A stretch of 14,736 nucleotides of DNA. Source: Sulfuricurvum sp. GTDB lineage: Bacteria > Campylobacterota > Campylobacteria > Campylobacterales > Sulfurimonadaceae. The notes below the pieces were generated by a model, which ran no database searches, was not told the DNA's origin, and was given only the letters and a program-made list of their open reading frames with translations. Shown here one piece after another: positions 1 through 5,622 of the stretch. The first letter of the stretch is position 1. Every line of letters starts with the position of its first letter. The translations under genes and the position numbers were made by a program. The stretch covers positions 1 to 14,736 of the forward strand of contig JACXUE010000051.1 of NCBI GenBank assembly GCA_014764075.1, written 5' to 3'.

Positions 1-200
1 AGTAACACCAATTGTATCCATTTAAGGCCCTCTTCCAAAAAGGCAAACATTGAAAACGCAACCCCACGGTTATAGACCAAAATCAAATCGATACACTCAG
101 TATAGCAACGATACCCATCCACAAAAAGCCATTTGATATTCTGATCGACGATGAAAATCCCCATCGCCGCCAATACTAAAATCGACAGTGACTTAACCAT
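1..200 (-). CDS. lspA: Lipoprotein signal peptidase (signal peptidase II), 3' part missing
   Basis: Reading the minus strand from an ATG at 198-200 gives a protein starting MVKSLSILVLAAMG, then IFIVDQNIKWLFVDG and ILVYNRGVAFSMFAF. The VDQ-x-x-K motif and the NRGVAFSMF block (N-G-x-A-F) are signatures of LspA, the inner-membrane aspartyl protease that cleaves the signal peptide of diacylated prolipoproteins. VDQ carries residues of conserved box I; the two catalytic Asp residues of the family lie further on, outside the window. The first hydrophobic stretch (about residues 4-18) fits transmembrane helix 1. About 66 codons are visible; the family is about 155-165 residues. The start codon overlaps the glmM stop by 8 bases (ATGGTTAA), so translation is probably coupled to glmM. 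Identification is firm despite truncation at the window edge. Confidence 0.9.
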   Translation of the reverse strand, partial: MVKSLSILVLAAMGIFIVDQNIKWLFVDGYRCYTECIDLILVYNRGVAFSMFAFLEEGLKWIQLVL

Positions 201-1533
201 TGAGCGCTTTCTCGAAAAAGGCAACCAAACGCTCCATTGCTTTCTCCATCGTTTTGGCCTCTTTCCCCTCCAATAAAATACGAAGTTTGTTTTCAGTTCC
301 CGAATAACGGATCAAATGGCGCATATGTTCCGCTTCAACCTTTGAGAGTTGATCCGACAAACCTTCGATCTGATTGAGCGGTTTTTTGGTTTTAACTTTA
401 ATATTGACCAATTTTTGCGGATAGAGCTCAAACGGACGGAGCGCTTTGCTCGCCTTCTCCCCCGATGTTAGTAACAACCCCAAAATTTGGAGTGCACTCA
501 CCAAACCATCCCCTGTTTTTGCGTAATTGAGCATGACGATGTGGCCACTTTGCTCTCCACCGAAATTGATTTTGTTTTCACGCATCACTTCGAGAACGTA
601 TTTATCTCCCACATTGGCACGGTAGAGTTTTAATCCGTTCTCTTCTATCGTATCTTCAAGTGCTTGGTTACTCATTACCGTGGCGACGATCCCACCCCCT
701 TTGAGTTGACCGTTGCGGTGCAAAAAGAGTCCCAGTGCCCCGAGGATCTGGTCTCCATCTACTTCGTCCCCTTTTTCATCAACGACGATCAACCGATCGG
801 CATCCCCATCGAGCGCGAATCCGATATCGGCACGGTATTGCTTGACCGCTTCTCGTAAATCTTTGGTATGGAGTGCTCCGCACCCTTCATTGATATTGAA
901 TCCGTTGGGTTTGTCATGCAAAACGATCACTTCGGCACCCAACTCTTCAAGCACCGTCGGTCCCACTTTATACCCTGCACCGTTGGCAGTATCCAAAACG
1001 ATCCGCAACCCTTGCAGTGTCAATTCTCGGCTGAATGAGTTTTTGAGCTGAACGATGTAGCGACCGATAACGTCATCGATCCGTTTGGCGCTTCCGATCT
1101 TTTTGCCGGTTACCTGCCCCTCTTCAAGACGAGCTTGATCATGAGCGATTGCTTCGATTTGTGCTTCAATCTCTTCGGAGAGTTTGTTGCCGTAAGCATC
1201 GAAAAATTTGATCCCGTTGTCTTCGTACGGGTTGTGGCTTGCCGAGATCATAATCCCCGCATCACACCGCATATTCTCCGTCAAAAAAGCGATCGCCGGG
1301 GTGGGCATCGGACCGATTTGTACCACGTCATATCCCACGGCCGTCAAACCGCTTACGATAGCATTTTCGATCATGTAACCGCTTCGGCGAGTATCTTTGC
1401 CGACCAAAATCTTTTTGGTTCGTGCATAAGTACTGAAATAGATTCCCGCTGCCATTGCTACCCGCATCGCCAATTCAGCCGTTAAAAACGAGCCCGCTTC
1501 GCCGCGCACCCCGTCGGTTCCAAAAAGTTTCAT
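193..1533 (-). CDS. glmM: Phosphoglucosamine mutase
   Basis: Interconverts glucosamine-6-phosphate and glucosamine-1-phosphate in the cytoplasm, feeding UDP-GlcNAc for peptidoglycan and LPS. The 446-residue length is normal for the family. Visible motifs: N-terminal KLFGTDGVRG; active-site loop ISASHNP (residues 96-102, phospho-serine S99); metal-binding DGDADR (242-247); sugar-binding GGEQSGH (325-331); and the C-terminal phosphate-binding loop RYSGTEN (409-415). All four domains of the alpha-D-phosphohexomutase fold are therefore present. The start is supported by an AAGGAAG ribosome-binding site 8 bases upstream (complement of about 1541-1548). lspA follows with an 8-base overlap, the glmM-lspA pairing I recall from other Campylobacterota. 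Nothing looks damaged. Confidence 0.97.
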   Translation of the reverse strand: MKLFGTDGVRGEAGSFLTAELAMRVAMAAGIYFSTYARTKKILVGKDTRRSGYMIENAIVSGLTAVGYDVVQIGPMPTPAIAFLTENMRCDAGIMISASHNPYEDNGIKFFDAYGNKLSEEIEAQIEAIAHDQARLEEGQVTGKKIGSAKRIDDVIGRYIVQLKNSFSRELTLQGLRIVLDTANGAGYKVGPTVLEELGAEVIVLHDKPNGFNINEGCGALHTKDLREAVKQYRADIGFALDGDADRLIVVDEKGDEVDGDQILGALGLFLHRNGQLKGGGIVATVMSNQALEDTIEENGLKLYRANVGDKYVLEVMRENKINFGGEQSGHIVMLNYAKTGDGLVSALQILGLLLTSGEKASKALRPFELYPQKLVNIKVKTKKPLNQIEGLSDQLSKVEAEHMRHLIRYSGTENKLRILLEGKEAKTMEKAMERLVAFFEKALNG

Positions 1534-1564
1534 TATTTTTTCTTCCTTTTCATTTGATATTAAA

Positions 1565-1613
1565 CACTAAAACGAATTCGTCCGTTTTAGTGGCAAGGAC
1601 TAAAGTCCTTTGC
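1565..1613. repeat. Two tandem hairpins upstream of glmM
   Basis: Two adjacent inverted repeats. First: CACTAAAACG (1565-1574), 8-base loop, CGTTTTAGTG (1583-1592), a perfect 10-bp stem whose loop region also contains the palindrome ACGAATTCGT (1572-1581). Second: GCAAGGACT (1593-1601) pairing with AGTCCTTTGC (1604-1613) with one bulged T. They lie in the glmM/rpsT divergent gap, 31 bases upstream of the glmM start. If glmM is transcribed from the AT-rich region near 1722, both would form in its leader RNA. No convincing U-tract follows on either strand, so a classical terminator is not supported. They may be dispersed repeats or a leader structure. Confidence 0.6.
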
Positions 1614-1721
1614 AATCCCCTAAAGCTACAAAACTACCGTTTTTGAGAATATTTTTAGAGACATCCATCGATTCTTAATAGATTATTAGTATTAATAATT
1701 AATAATTAATTTTTATTTCAA

Positions 1722-1727
1722 ATTATA
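1722..1727 (-). promoter_or_regulatory. Candidate glmM -10 box
   Basis: Minus-strand TATAAT inside a very AT-rich tract (about 1680-1755, including ATTAATAATTAATAATTAAT at 1691-1710). A perfect -10 is typical of Campylobacterota sigma-70 promoters, which often lack a -35. It would give glmM a leader of about 180 bases containing the tandem hairpins. AT-rich DNA offers many chance -10 matches, so this is tentative. Confidence 0.3.
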
Positions 1728-1760
1728 TAAATTTTAACTTAAATTTAATTTTCTTTAAGG

Positions 1761-1766
1761 TAAAAT
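1761..1766 (+). promoter_or_regulatory. Probable rpsT -10 box
   Basis: TAAAAT preceded by a T/A-rich tract (about 1731-1757) and followed by a leader of about 30 bases with an AAGGA ribosome-binding site (1790-1794) before the rpsT ATG at 1803. The layout fits the usual Campylobacterota housekeeping promoter. Confidence 0.5.
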
Positions 1767-1802
1767 TCCGCCCTAAATCAAATCTCAGCAAGGATAAATG
1801 CC

Positions 1803-2069
1803 ATGGCAAACCATAAGTCAGCATTGAAACGTATCCGTCAAACGGAAAAACGTACTGAACGCAACAAATTTTACCGTACACGTATTAAAAACATCGTTAA
1901 AGCAGTTCGCACTGCTGTTGAAGCCGGAGACAAAGATGCTGCACGTGCCGCTCTTGTTATCGCGAATGCTAATTTGCACAAATATGTTAGCAAAGGTGTC
2001 TTGAAAAAAGAGACTGCTGCACGTAAAGTTAGCCGCCTTCACCTCGCTGTCAATAAATTAGCAGCGTAA
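1803..2069 (+). CDS. rpsT: 30S ribosomal protein S20
   Basis: An 88-residue, Lys/Arg-rich protein starting MANHKSALKRIRQ, the classic S20 N-terminus, with the conserved RNKFYRTRIKN segment and C-terminal LKKETAARKVSRLHLAVN. S20 is a primary 16S rRNA-binding protein that helps assemble the 30S body. Length matches the family. An out-of-frame ATG at 1798-1800 lies just upstream; the in-frame ATG at 1803 has AAGGA with suitable spacing. prfA follows 66 bases downstream on the same strand, and the two may be cotranscribed through a small hairpin. Confidence 0.97.
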   Translation: MANHKSALKRIRQTEKRTERNKFYRTRIKNIVKAVRTAVEAGDKDAARAALVIANANLHKYVSKGVLKKETAARKVSRLHLAVNKLAA

Positions 2070-2070
2070 T

Positions 2071-2090
2071 TTTTTGCCCTCGGGCAAAAA
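2071..2090 (+). repeat. Hairpin between rpsT and prfA
   Basis: TTTTTGCCC (2071-2079), TC, GGGCAAAAA (2082-2090): a 9-bp stem starting 2 bases after the rpsT stop. The T-rich arm comes first and the A-rich arm second, so no U-tract follows the GC stem. It could act as an mRNA 3'-end or processing structure or as a partial attenuator, but it is not a textbook intrinsic terminator. Confidence 0.5.
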
Positions 2091-2135
2091 TCCTTCTTTA
2101 AAATTTTCTCTAAATGCCTCTTTTAGGACGCACTC

Positions 2136-3380
2136 ATGTTATCCGACAAACTCACCCCTTTTATCAACCGTTACAATGAAATCACCGAACTGCTCAGCTC
2201 TCCAGAGATCGGTAATGATATCAAACGGATGACCGATCTCTCCAAAGAGCAATCTTCCATCCAAACGATCGTCTCCAAAGCAACAGAGTACAAAAAGCTC
2301 CTAGAGGAGATCGAAGAGAACAAATCACTCGCATTTGATCCGGAGTTGGGAGAACTCGCCAAAGAGGAGCTCAAATCACTTGAGCCGATGGTAGAGCCGC
2401 TCGAAGAGGAGATCAAAAAACTCCTCATCCCTGCCGATCCCAACGATAAACGCAATATCTACATCGAATTGCGCGCGGGTACCGGAGGAGACGAAGCGGC
2501 GATTTTCGTCGGCGACTTATTCAACGCGTATGCCCGTTACGCCGATCTTAAGGGGTGGAAAATTGAACTGATGAGCACCAGCCCTTCCGATGCGGGAGGA
2601 TACAAAGAACTCATCGCCCTCATCAAAGGTGAAGGGGTCTATTCACGGCTCAAACACGAAGCGGGAGTGCATCGTGTCCAACGTGTTCCCGCCACAGAAT
2701 CTCAAGGGCGTGTCCACACCTCGGCGATCACCGTCGCCGTTATGCCCGAAGTAGACGATATTGAAGTGGTCATCAACGAAAACGATCTCAAAATCGACGT
2801 TATGCGCTCAAGCGGTTCAGGGGGGCAAAGTGTCAATACCACCGACTCCGCCGTACGGATCACCCACCTCCCGACAGGCATTGTGGTCACCAACCAAGAT
2901 GAAAAATCACAGCATAAAAATAAAGACAAAGCGATGAAGATACTCAAAGCCCGTATTTACGATATGCAGATGGAAGAGATCAAAGAAAAAGAGATATCTG
3001 AACGTAAAGAGCAGGTGGGTAGCGGTGATCGATCAGCCCGTATCCGAACCTACAACTATCCGCAAAACCGTATCTCCGATCACCGGATCAACCTCACCCT
3101 CTATCGTCTCGATGAGATTATGCAAGGGGGATTGATGGATGATATCATCGAGCCGTTGATTGCCAATGCCCAAGCACAAATGATCGAGAAACTAATCCTA
3201 GATAGAGCGTTTCTCCGCTTTTCGGATAGACACGGGCATTATCGGCGACCGCGTTTTCGATCGATGCGCGATAAAAACAGGCTGCCATCCCCGTACCGCA
3301 AGCCAGCGTTTCATCCTCGACACCCCGCTCATAGGTACGGACTCGGATCGATCCGTTGCTCTCGACATGGGCGATATTGA
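2136..3380 (+). CDS. prfA: Peptide chain release factor 1, with abnormal C-terminal extension
   Basis: RF1 reads UAA and UAG in the ribosomal A site and triggers peptide release. Visible: codon-reading tripeptide PAT (residues 185-187, in VQRVPATESQGR) and the catalytic GGQ (229-231, in SSGSGGQSVNTTDS), whose Gln is normally methylated. AGGA (2125-2128) sits 7 bases before the ATG. RF1 of this phylum normally ends at about residue 352-356, just after a segment like EPLIANAQAQ (here about residues 338-347). Here the frame stays open to residue 414. Residues 357-414 are basic, rich in Arg, His and Pro, and are simply the antisense reading of dapF, so they look non-native. The overlap with dapF is 236 bases (3145-3380). 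The RF1 core is intact; whether the tail is tolerated is unknown. A deletion or assembly error that removed the stop codon near 3200 is the likeliest cause. Confidence 0.93.
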   Translation: MLSDKLTPFINRYNEITELLSSPEIGNDIKRMTDLSKEQSSIQTIVSKATEYKKLLEEIEENKSLAFDPELGELAKEELKSLEPMVEPLEEEIKKLLIPADPNDKRNIYIELRAGTGGDEAAIFVGDLFNAYARYADLKGWKIELMSTSPSDAGGYKELIALIKGEGVYSRLKHEAGVHRVQRVPATESQGRVHTSAITVAVMPEVDDIEVVINENDLKIDVMRSSGSGGQSVNTTDSAVRITHLPTGIVVTNQDEKSQHKNKDKAMKILKARIYDMQMEEIKEKEISERKEQVGSGDRSARIRTYNYPQNRISDHRINLTLYRLDEIMQGGLMDDIIEPLIANAQAQMIEKLILDRAFLRFSDRHGHYRRPRFRSMRDKNRLPSPYRKPAFHPRHPAHRYGLGSIRCSRHGRY

Positions 3381-3876
3381 CGTTGGCGTTGTATTTGTGA
3401 CGTAGCTCTCTCGCCATCGAAATATTAAAATTTTCCATATCGGCATCAAATGTTACGAGATGGGGAACTCCCGTATCGACCAGCCACCAACGCATGTCGT
3501 GCTCTTTAATCGCGTCGTTAATCACATAGGGGGGGGTAAGATCGCTTTGAACCATATCCCCCTCAACGGAAGCTTTGATTACCCCCGCACCCGTCAAAAA
3601 CTCCATTTTCTCACCCGCAAGACCGAAACGATGGGCATAATGGGCACACGCACGACTTCCGTTTCCGCACATCGAGGCCGTAGAGCCATCGGCGTTGTAA
3701 AACTCCCACTCGAAATCATGGCTATCATGGGGGATAAGGACAATCAATCCGTCCGCACCGATGCCGTTTTGACGATCACACAGAGTGCGTGCAAGAGGTG
3801 AGCGGTCCGCTCCGTGAAACGCGTGAAAGATAACAAAATCGTTGCCGCTGGCACAGTATTTGGCGATTTGAAGCAT
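3145..3876 (-). CDS. dapF: Diaminopimelate epimerase, C-terminus altered
   Basis: Converts LL- to meso-diaminopimelate for lysine and peptidoglycan synthesis. Both catalytic cysteines are visible: C70 in SMCGNGSRAC and C193 in LACGTGMAAC. Other family marks are YCASGNDFVIF (7-17), NGIGADGLIV (37-46) and VRTYERGVEDET (179-190). The conserved sequence runs through YPKSGETLYL (217-226), then changes to 17 residues (227-243) that are antisense to prfA and do not resemble the usual last beta-strand of DapF. About 15-20 native C-terminal residues appear to be replaced. The switch falls at position 3198-3201, the same place where prfA loses its normal end. An AAAGGA ribosome-binding site (complement of about 3882-3887) supports the ATG at 3874-3876. 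Activity is uncertain, though both catalytic Cys remain. Confidence 0.93.
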   Translation of the reverse strand: MLQIAKYCASGNDFVIFHAFHGADRSPLARTLCDRQNGIGADGLIVLIPHDSHDFEWEFYNADGSTASMCGNGSRACAHYAHRFGLAGEKMEFLTGAGVIKASVEGDMVQSDLTPPYVINDAIKEHDMRWWLVDTGVPHLVTFDADMENFNISMARELRHKYNANVNIAHVESNGSIRVRTYERGVEDETLACGTGMAACFYRASIENAVADNARVYPKSGETLYLGLVSRSFVLGHWQSTAR

Positions 3877-3903
3877 ATAAATCCTTTTGCGACGAATAGC
3901 GTA

Positions 3904-3909
3904 ATTATA
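3904..3909 (-). promoter_or_regulatory. Probable dapF -10 box
   Basis: Perfect TATAAT on the minus strand, 27 bases upstream of the dapF ATG, leaving a leader of about 20 bases that contains the AAAGGA ribosome-binding site. No good -35 at normal spacing, as is common in this phylum. Confidence 0.55.
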
Positions 3910-3942
3910 GTCAATAATCCCTCGAATTATCTAGAGCCATTT

Positions 3943-3962
3943 TTTTGGCATTCCTGCCAAAA
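3943..3962. repeat. Hairpin in the coaE-dapF gap
   Basis: TTTTGGCA (3943-3950), loop TTCC, TGCCAAAA (3955-3962), a perfect 8-bp stem in the 157-base gap between coaE and dapF. It lies upstream of the dapF promoter and downstream of coaE in the minus direction, so it may help form the 3' end of the coaE transcript. The T-arm is first, as in the other hairpins of this window. Confidence 0.45.
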
Positions 3963-3999
3963 TAAATGAAACCTACATAAGAGGAATGAGATTTTTTGT

Positions 4000-4027
4000 C
4001 TACTTTTTTGACGATCTAAAAAAGTAG
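4000..4027. repeat. CTACTTTT-type hairpin just after coaE
   Basis: CTACTTTTTT (4000-4009), 8-base loop GACGATCT, AAAAAAGTAG (4018-4027), a perfect 10-bp stem ending 6 bases past the coaE stop on the minus strand. It shares its outer sequence with the hairpins at 6662-6686 and 6833-6860. It could be a 3'-end structure of the coaE mRNA. No U-tract follows the stem on the minus strand, so canonical Rho-independent termination is unproven. Confidence 0.5.
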
Positions 4028-4033
4028 AGAAGA

Positions 4034-4639
4034 TTAAACTTTCGGCGCAGGATAGAGTGTTTTAATCGTCTCTACAAATTGTTCACACTCTTTTTGAAGA
4101 TGCTTAAGATTGGAAGAGTTGTCGATCACCCACGTCGCACGGGCTTTTTTCTCATCAATATCCATCTGACTCTCAATACGACGTAACGACTCCTCCTCGG
4201 AAAAGCCGTTACGCTTCATAAACCGCTCCAACTGTAACCCTTTTGGGGTATAAACAACAACAGAATCTTTGATCGGATACGATGCGGTTTCAAAAAAGAG
4301 GGGGATATCAATCAAATAAGGATAACCGAGGCGATCTTGTTTCTCGCTCTCGGCTTCGATCGCGGCACGAATCTTCGGATGCAAAAAGTGCTCTAGCTCT
4401 TTTTTGGCTGCAGGATCGGCAAAAATGATTTTGCCTAGCGCAGAGCGATCCACTTTACCATTCTTGACAAATTCCGCCCCGAATCGTTCGACTACCCAAC
4501 CACTGTTTTCATCTAAAATACGGTGGGCAATCGTATCGGCATCGATAATGCGAAGGCCGTTAAGACCCAGCAAAGATGCAACCGTACTTTTCCCTGTTGC
4601 GATCCCCCCAGTGAGTGCTATCGCATATTCAAATGCCAT
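4034..4639 (-). CDS. coaE: Dephospho-CoA kinase
   Basis: Catalyses the last step of coenzyme A synthesis, phosphorylating the 3'-OH of dephospho-CoA with ATP in the cytoplasm. The 201-residue protein opens with a P-loop, LTGGIATGKST (residues 9-19), then the conserved RIIDADTIAHRIL segment. HPKIRAAIE, YLIDIPLFFE and VVVYTPKGLQLERFMKRNGFSEEES follow family patterns for the CoA-binding and lid regions (LxRxxxRxG-type lid). Length is normal. The ATG (4637-4639) overlaps the stop of the upstream SpeE-like gene by one base (TAATG), so translation is probably coupled and both are one transcription unit. Confidence 0.95.
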   Translation of the reverse strand: MAFEYAIALTGGIATGKSTVASLLGLNGLRIIDADTIAHRILDENSGWVVERFGAEFVKNGKVDRSALGKIIFADPAAKKELEHFLHPKIRAAIEAESEKQDRLGYPYLIDIPLFFETASYPIKDSVVVYTPKGLQLERFMKRNGFSEEESLRRIESQMDIDEKKARATWVIDNSSNLKHLQKECEQFVETIKTLYPAPKV

Positions 4640-5193
4640 TAGTTGCGGACAATGCCCAAATAGTTTTTGCGAATATACTGCGGCATGGCAAAAACACCGA
4701 CGTGAACATCACAGTTGTAAAACTGCTGTCCTTCAAGCAAATCACTACGCTGCAAAATCAAATCCGCCGTCGGGTGATACTCTTTGGAACATAACAGTAA
4801 CGTCTCACCTGCACCGTTGTAATAAGGCATAATGATTTTAAAATAGTTCCCCAAAATCTGCATGAGTTTCGTATTTTCCTCAATATTATCCAAATCGGGG
4901 TGTTTACACACCATCAGGGCATCCTCTTTGAGAATTCGGTTGGCATGCGCAAATACGGCACTGTCATCGCAAAGCGTATCCAAAAGTAACACATCGACAC
5001 TTTTGTCCGTACCGTTACGGAGGGCACCGAGAACATCGCTTGCACTAGAGCAATGGGTTTCAACATCGCAATAACGATCCAGTTCAACTTGGAGCAGATC
5101 GCTTTGATCGCTCACCACCATCACAGAATGGGGATTTTTGTGGGTACACAATGGGACGTGTGTCATCATTTCGGGCGCAATAAATCTTTTCAT
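4639..5193 (-). CDS. Short, degenerate spermidine synthase-like protein
   Basis: The 184-residue product carries two clear SpeE-like segments: PEMMTHVPLCTHKNPHSVMVV near the N-terminus (residues 7-27, like the EMMTHVPL...NPKxVLIIGGGDG region) and YNCDVHVGVFAMPQYI near the C-terminus (like the YxxDIHxAAFALP segment). Between them VDVLLLDT resembles the strand carrying the acidic substrate-binding residues. It differs from working aminopropyltransferases in two ways: the N-terminal beta-domain of about 70-80 residues is absent, and the glycine-rich decarboxy-SAM loop GGGDG is replaced by SDQSD. No upstream in-frame sequence encodes the missing part. It is placed directly before coaE with a one-base overlap. 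Probably a Rossmann-fold relative with another or lost function; SpeE homology is fairly sure, enzymatic activity doubtful. Confidence 0.75.
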   Translation of the reverse strand: MKRFIAPEMMTHVPLCTHKNPHSVMVVSDQSDLLQVELDRYCDVETHCSSASDVLGALRNGTDKSVDVLLLDTLCDDSAVFAHANRILKEDALMVCKHPDLDNIEENTKLMQILGNYFKIIMPYYNGAGETLLLCSKEYHPTADLILQRSDLLEGQQFYNCDVHVGVFAMPQYIRKNYLGIVRN

Positions 5194-5229
5194 TAAAGGG
5201 ATCTCTTCTTCTACATTGGGAATTTTTCA

Positions 5230-5238
5230 GCGATTGTA
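5230..5238 (-). promoter_or_regulatory. Candidate promoter for speE-like/coaE
   Basis: On the minus strand TGTTACAAT, an extended -10 (TG-N-TACAAT; the hexamer is the complement of 5233-5238), 40 bases upstream of the SpeE-like start. This predicts a leader of about 30 bases. Ribosome-binding site AGAGA upstream of the ATG is weak. Confidence 0.4.
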
Positions 5239-5311
5239 ACACGCAGAGATTAAAAAGGTTTGAATAATCGATTTATCCTCGGAGGTTAAAGGTTGACCAC
5301 CCCTTTTTAGC

Positions 5312-5317
5312 TATAAT
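5312..5317 (+). promoter_or_regulatory. Promoter of the DUF2892-type gene
   Basis: Perfect TATAAT preceded by CCCCTTTTTAGC, a T-rich context typical of Campylobacterota sigma-70 promoters. A TTGACC at 5293-5298 is only 13 bases away, too close to act as a normal -35. The predicted leader is about 30 bases with AAGGAG at 5342-5347. Confidence 0.55.
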
Positions 5318-5352
5318 TTTAACCAATTATTCCTATAAATTAAGGAGCCACT

Positions 5353-5556
5353 ATGTGTGCAGAAAGAATTCAACGTTTTTTGATGGCAATCGTATTAACA
5401 ATTGCATTGGTTTTATTCGCATTGGGACAAGTACAGATCGCCGTCATTATTCAAACCTTTGTTATTTTGATGGTTGTCGTATGGGCATTGACCGATTTTT
5501 GCCCCTCGTTGTGGTTTTTTGGAAAAGTTTTCGGTCAATGTCCAAAAAAGGATTAA
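5353..5556 (+). CDS. Small two-helix membrane protein, DUF2892 (YgaP-TM) type
   Basis: A 67-residue protein starting MCAERIQRFLMAIVL. Two hydrophobic helices are visible, about residues 10-25 (LMAIVLTIALVLFALG) and 28-46 (IAVIIQTFVILMVVVWALT), followed by the motif FCPSLWFFGKVFGQC. The arrangement of an N-terminal xCxxRIQR, a helical hairpin and a FCP...G..C tail matches the DUF2892/YgaP transmembrane family, found alone or fused to rhodanese domains; its function is not known to me. Three cysteines (C2, C49, C62) frame the membrane part and could bind metal or sulfur, but that is speculation. AAGGAG 5 bases before ATG supports the start. It has its own promoter and stands alone between coaE/speE-like and purM. 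Confidence 0.8.
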   Translation: MCAERIQRFLMAIVLTIALVLFALGQVQIAVIIQTFVILMVVVWALTDFCPSLWFFGKVFGQCPKKD

Positions 5557-5578
5557 TCCCCTAAATTTCCCCTAACAA

Positions 5579-5615
5579 CTCATCTGTTATAATGCGCACA
5601 TTACAAACAGATGAG
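5579..5615. repeat. Inverted repeat over the purM promoter and start region
   Basis: CTCATCTGTT (5579-5588) and AACAGATGAG (5606-5615) are perfect 10-base reverse complements separated by 17 bases. The repeat frames the -10 box and the predicted transcription start, and the right arm runs into the ribosome-binding site. The left arm would lie upstream of the transcript start, so a DNA operator is more likely than an RNA hairpin. A repeat this size can occur by chance in a window of this length. Confidence 0.45.
5585..5593 (+). promoter_or_regulatory. purM extended -10 promoter
   Basis: TGTTATAAT is an extended -10 (TG-N-TATAAT; hexamer 5588-5593). Transcription would start near 5600, so an ATG at 5611 would have almost no leader, whereas the ATG at 5623 has a short leader with GAGGGA (5613-5618). 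Confidence 0.6.
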
Positions 5616-5622
5616 GGACTTC

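Noticed and set aside
1681..1755. Replication origin or AT-rich unwinding element
   Set aside because: There are AT-rich repeats but no DnaA-box cluster (TTATCCACA-like) and no dnaA or dnaN nearby. Divergent promoters explain the composition.
2071..2090. Intrinsic terminator after rpsT
   Set aside because: The stem is followed by A residues and then TCCTTC, not a U-tract, on both strands. It is kept only as a hairpin.
3198..3449. 83-codon minus-strand frame inside dapF
   Set aside because: It lies entirely within dapF in a different frame and has no family motifs, while dapF keeps both catalytic cysteines in its own frame.
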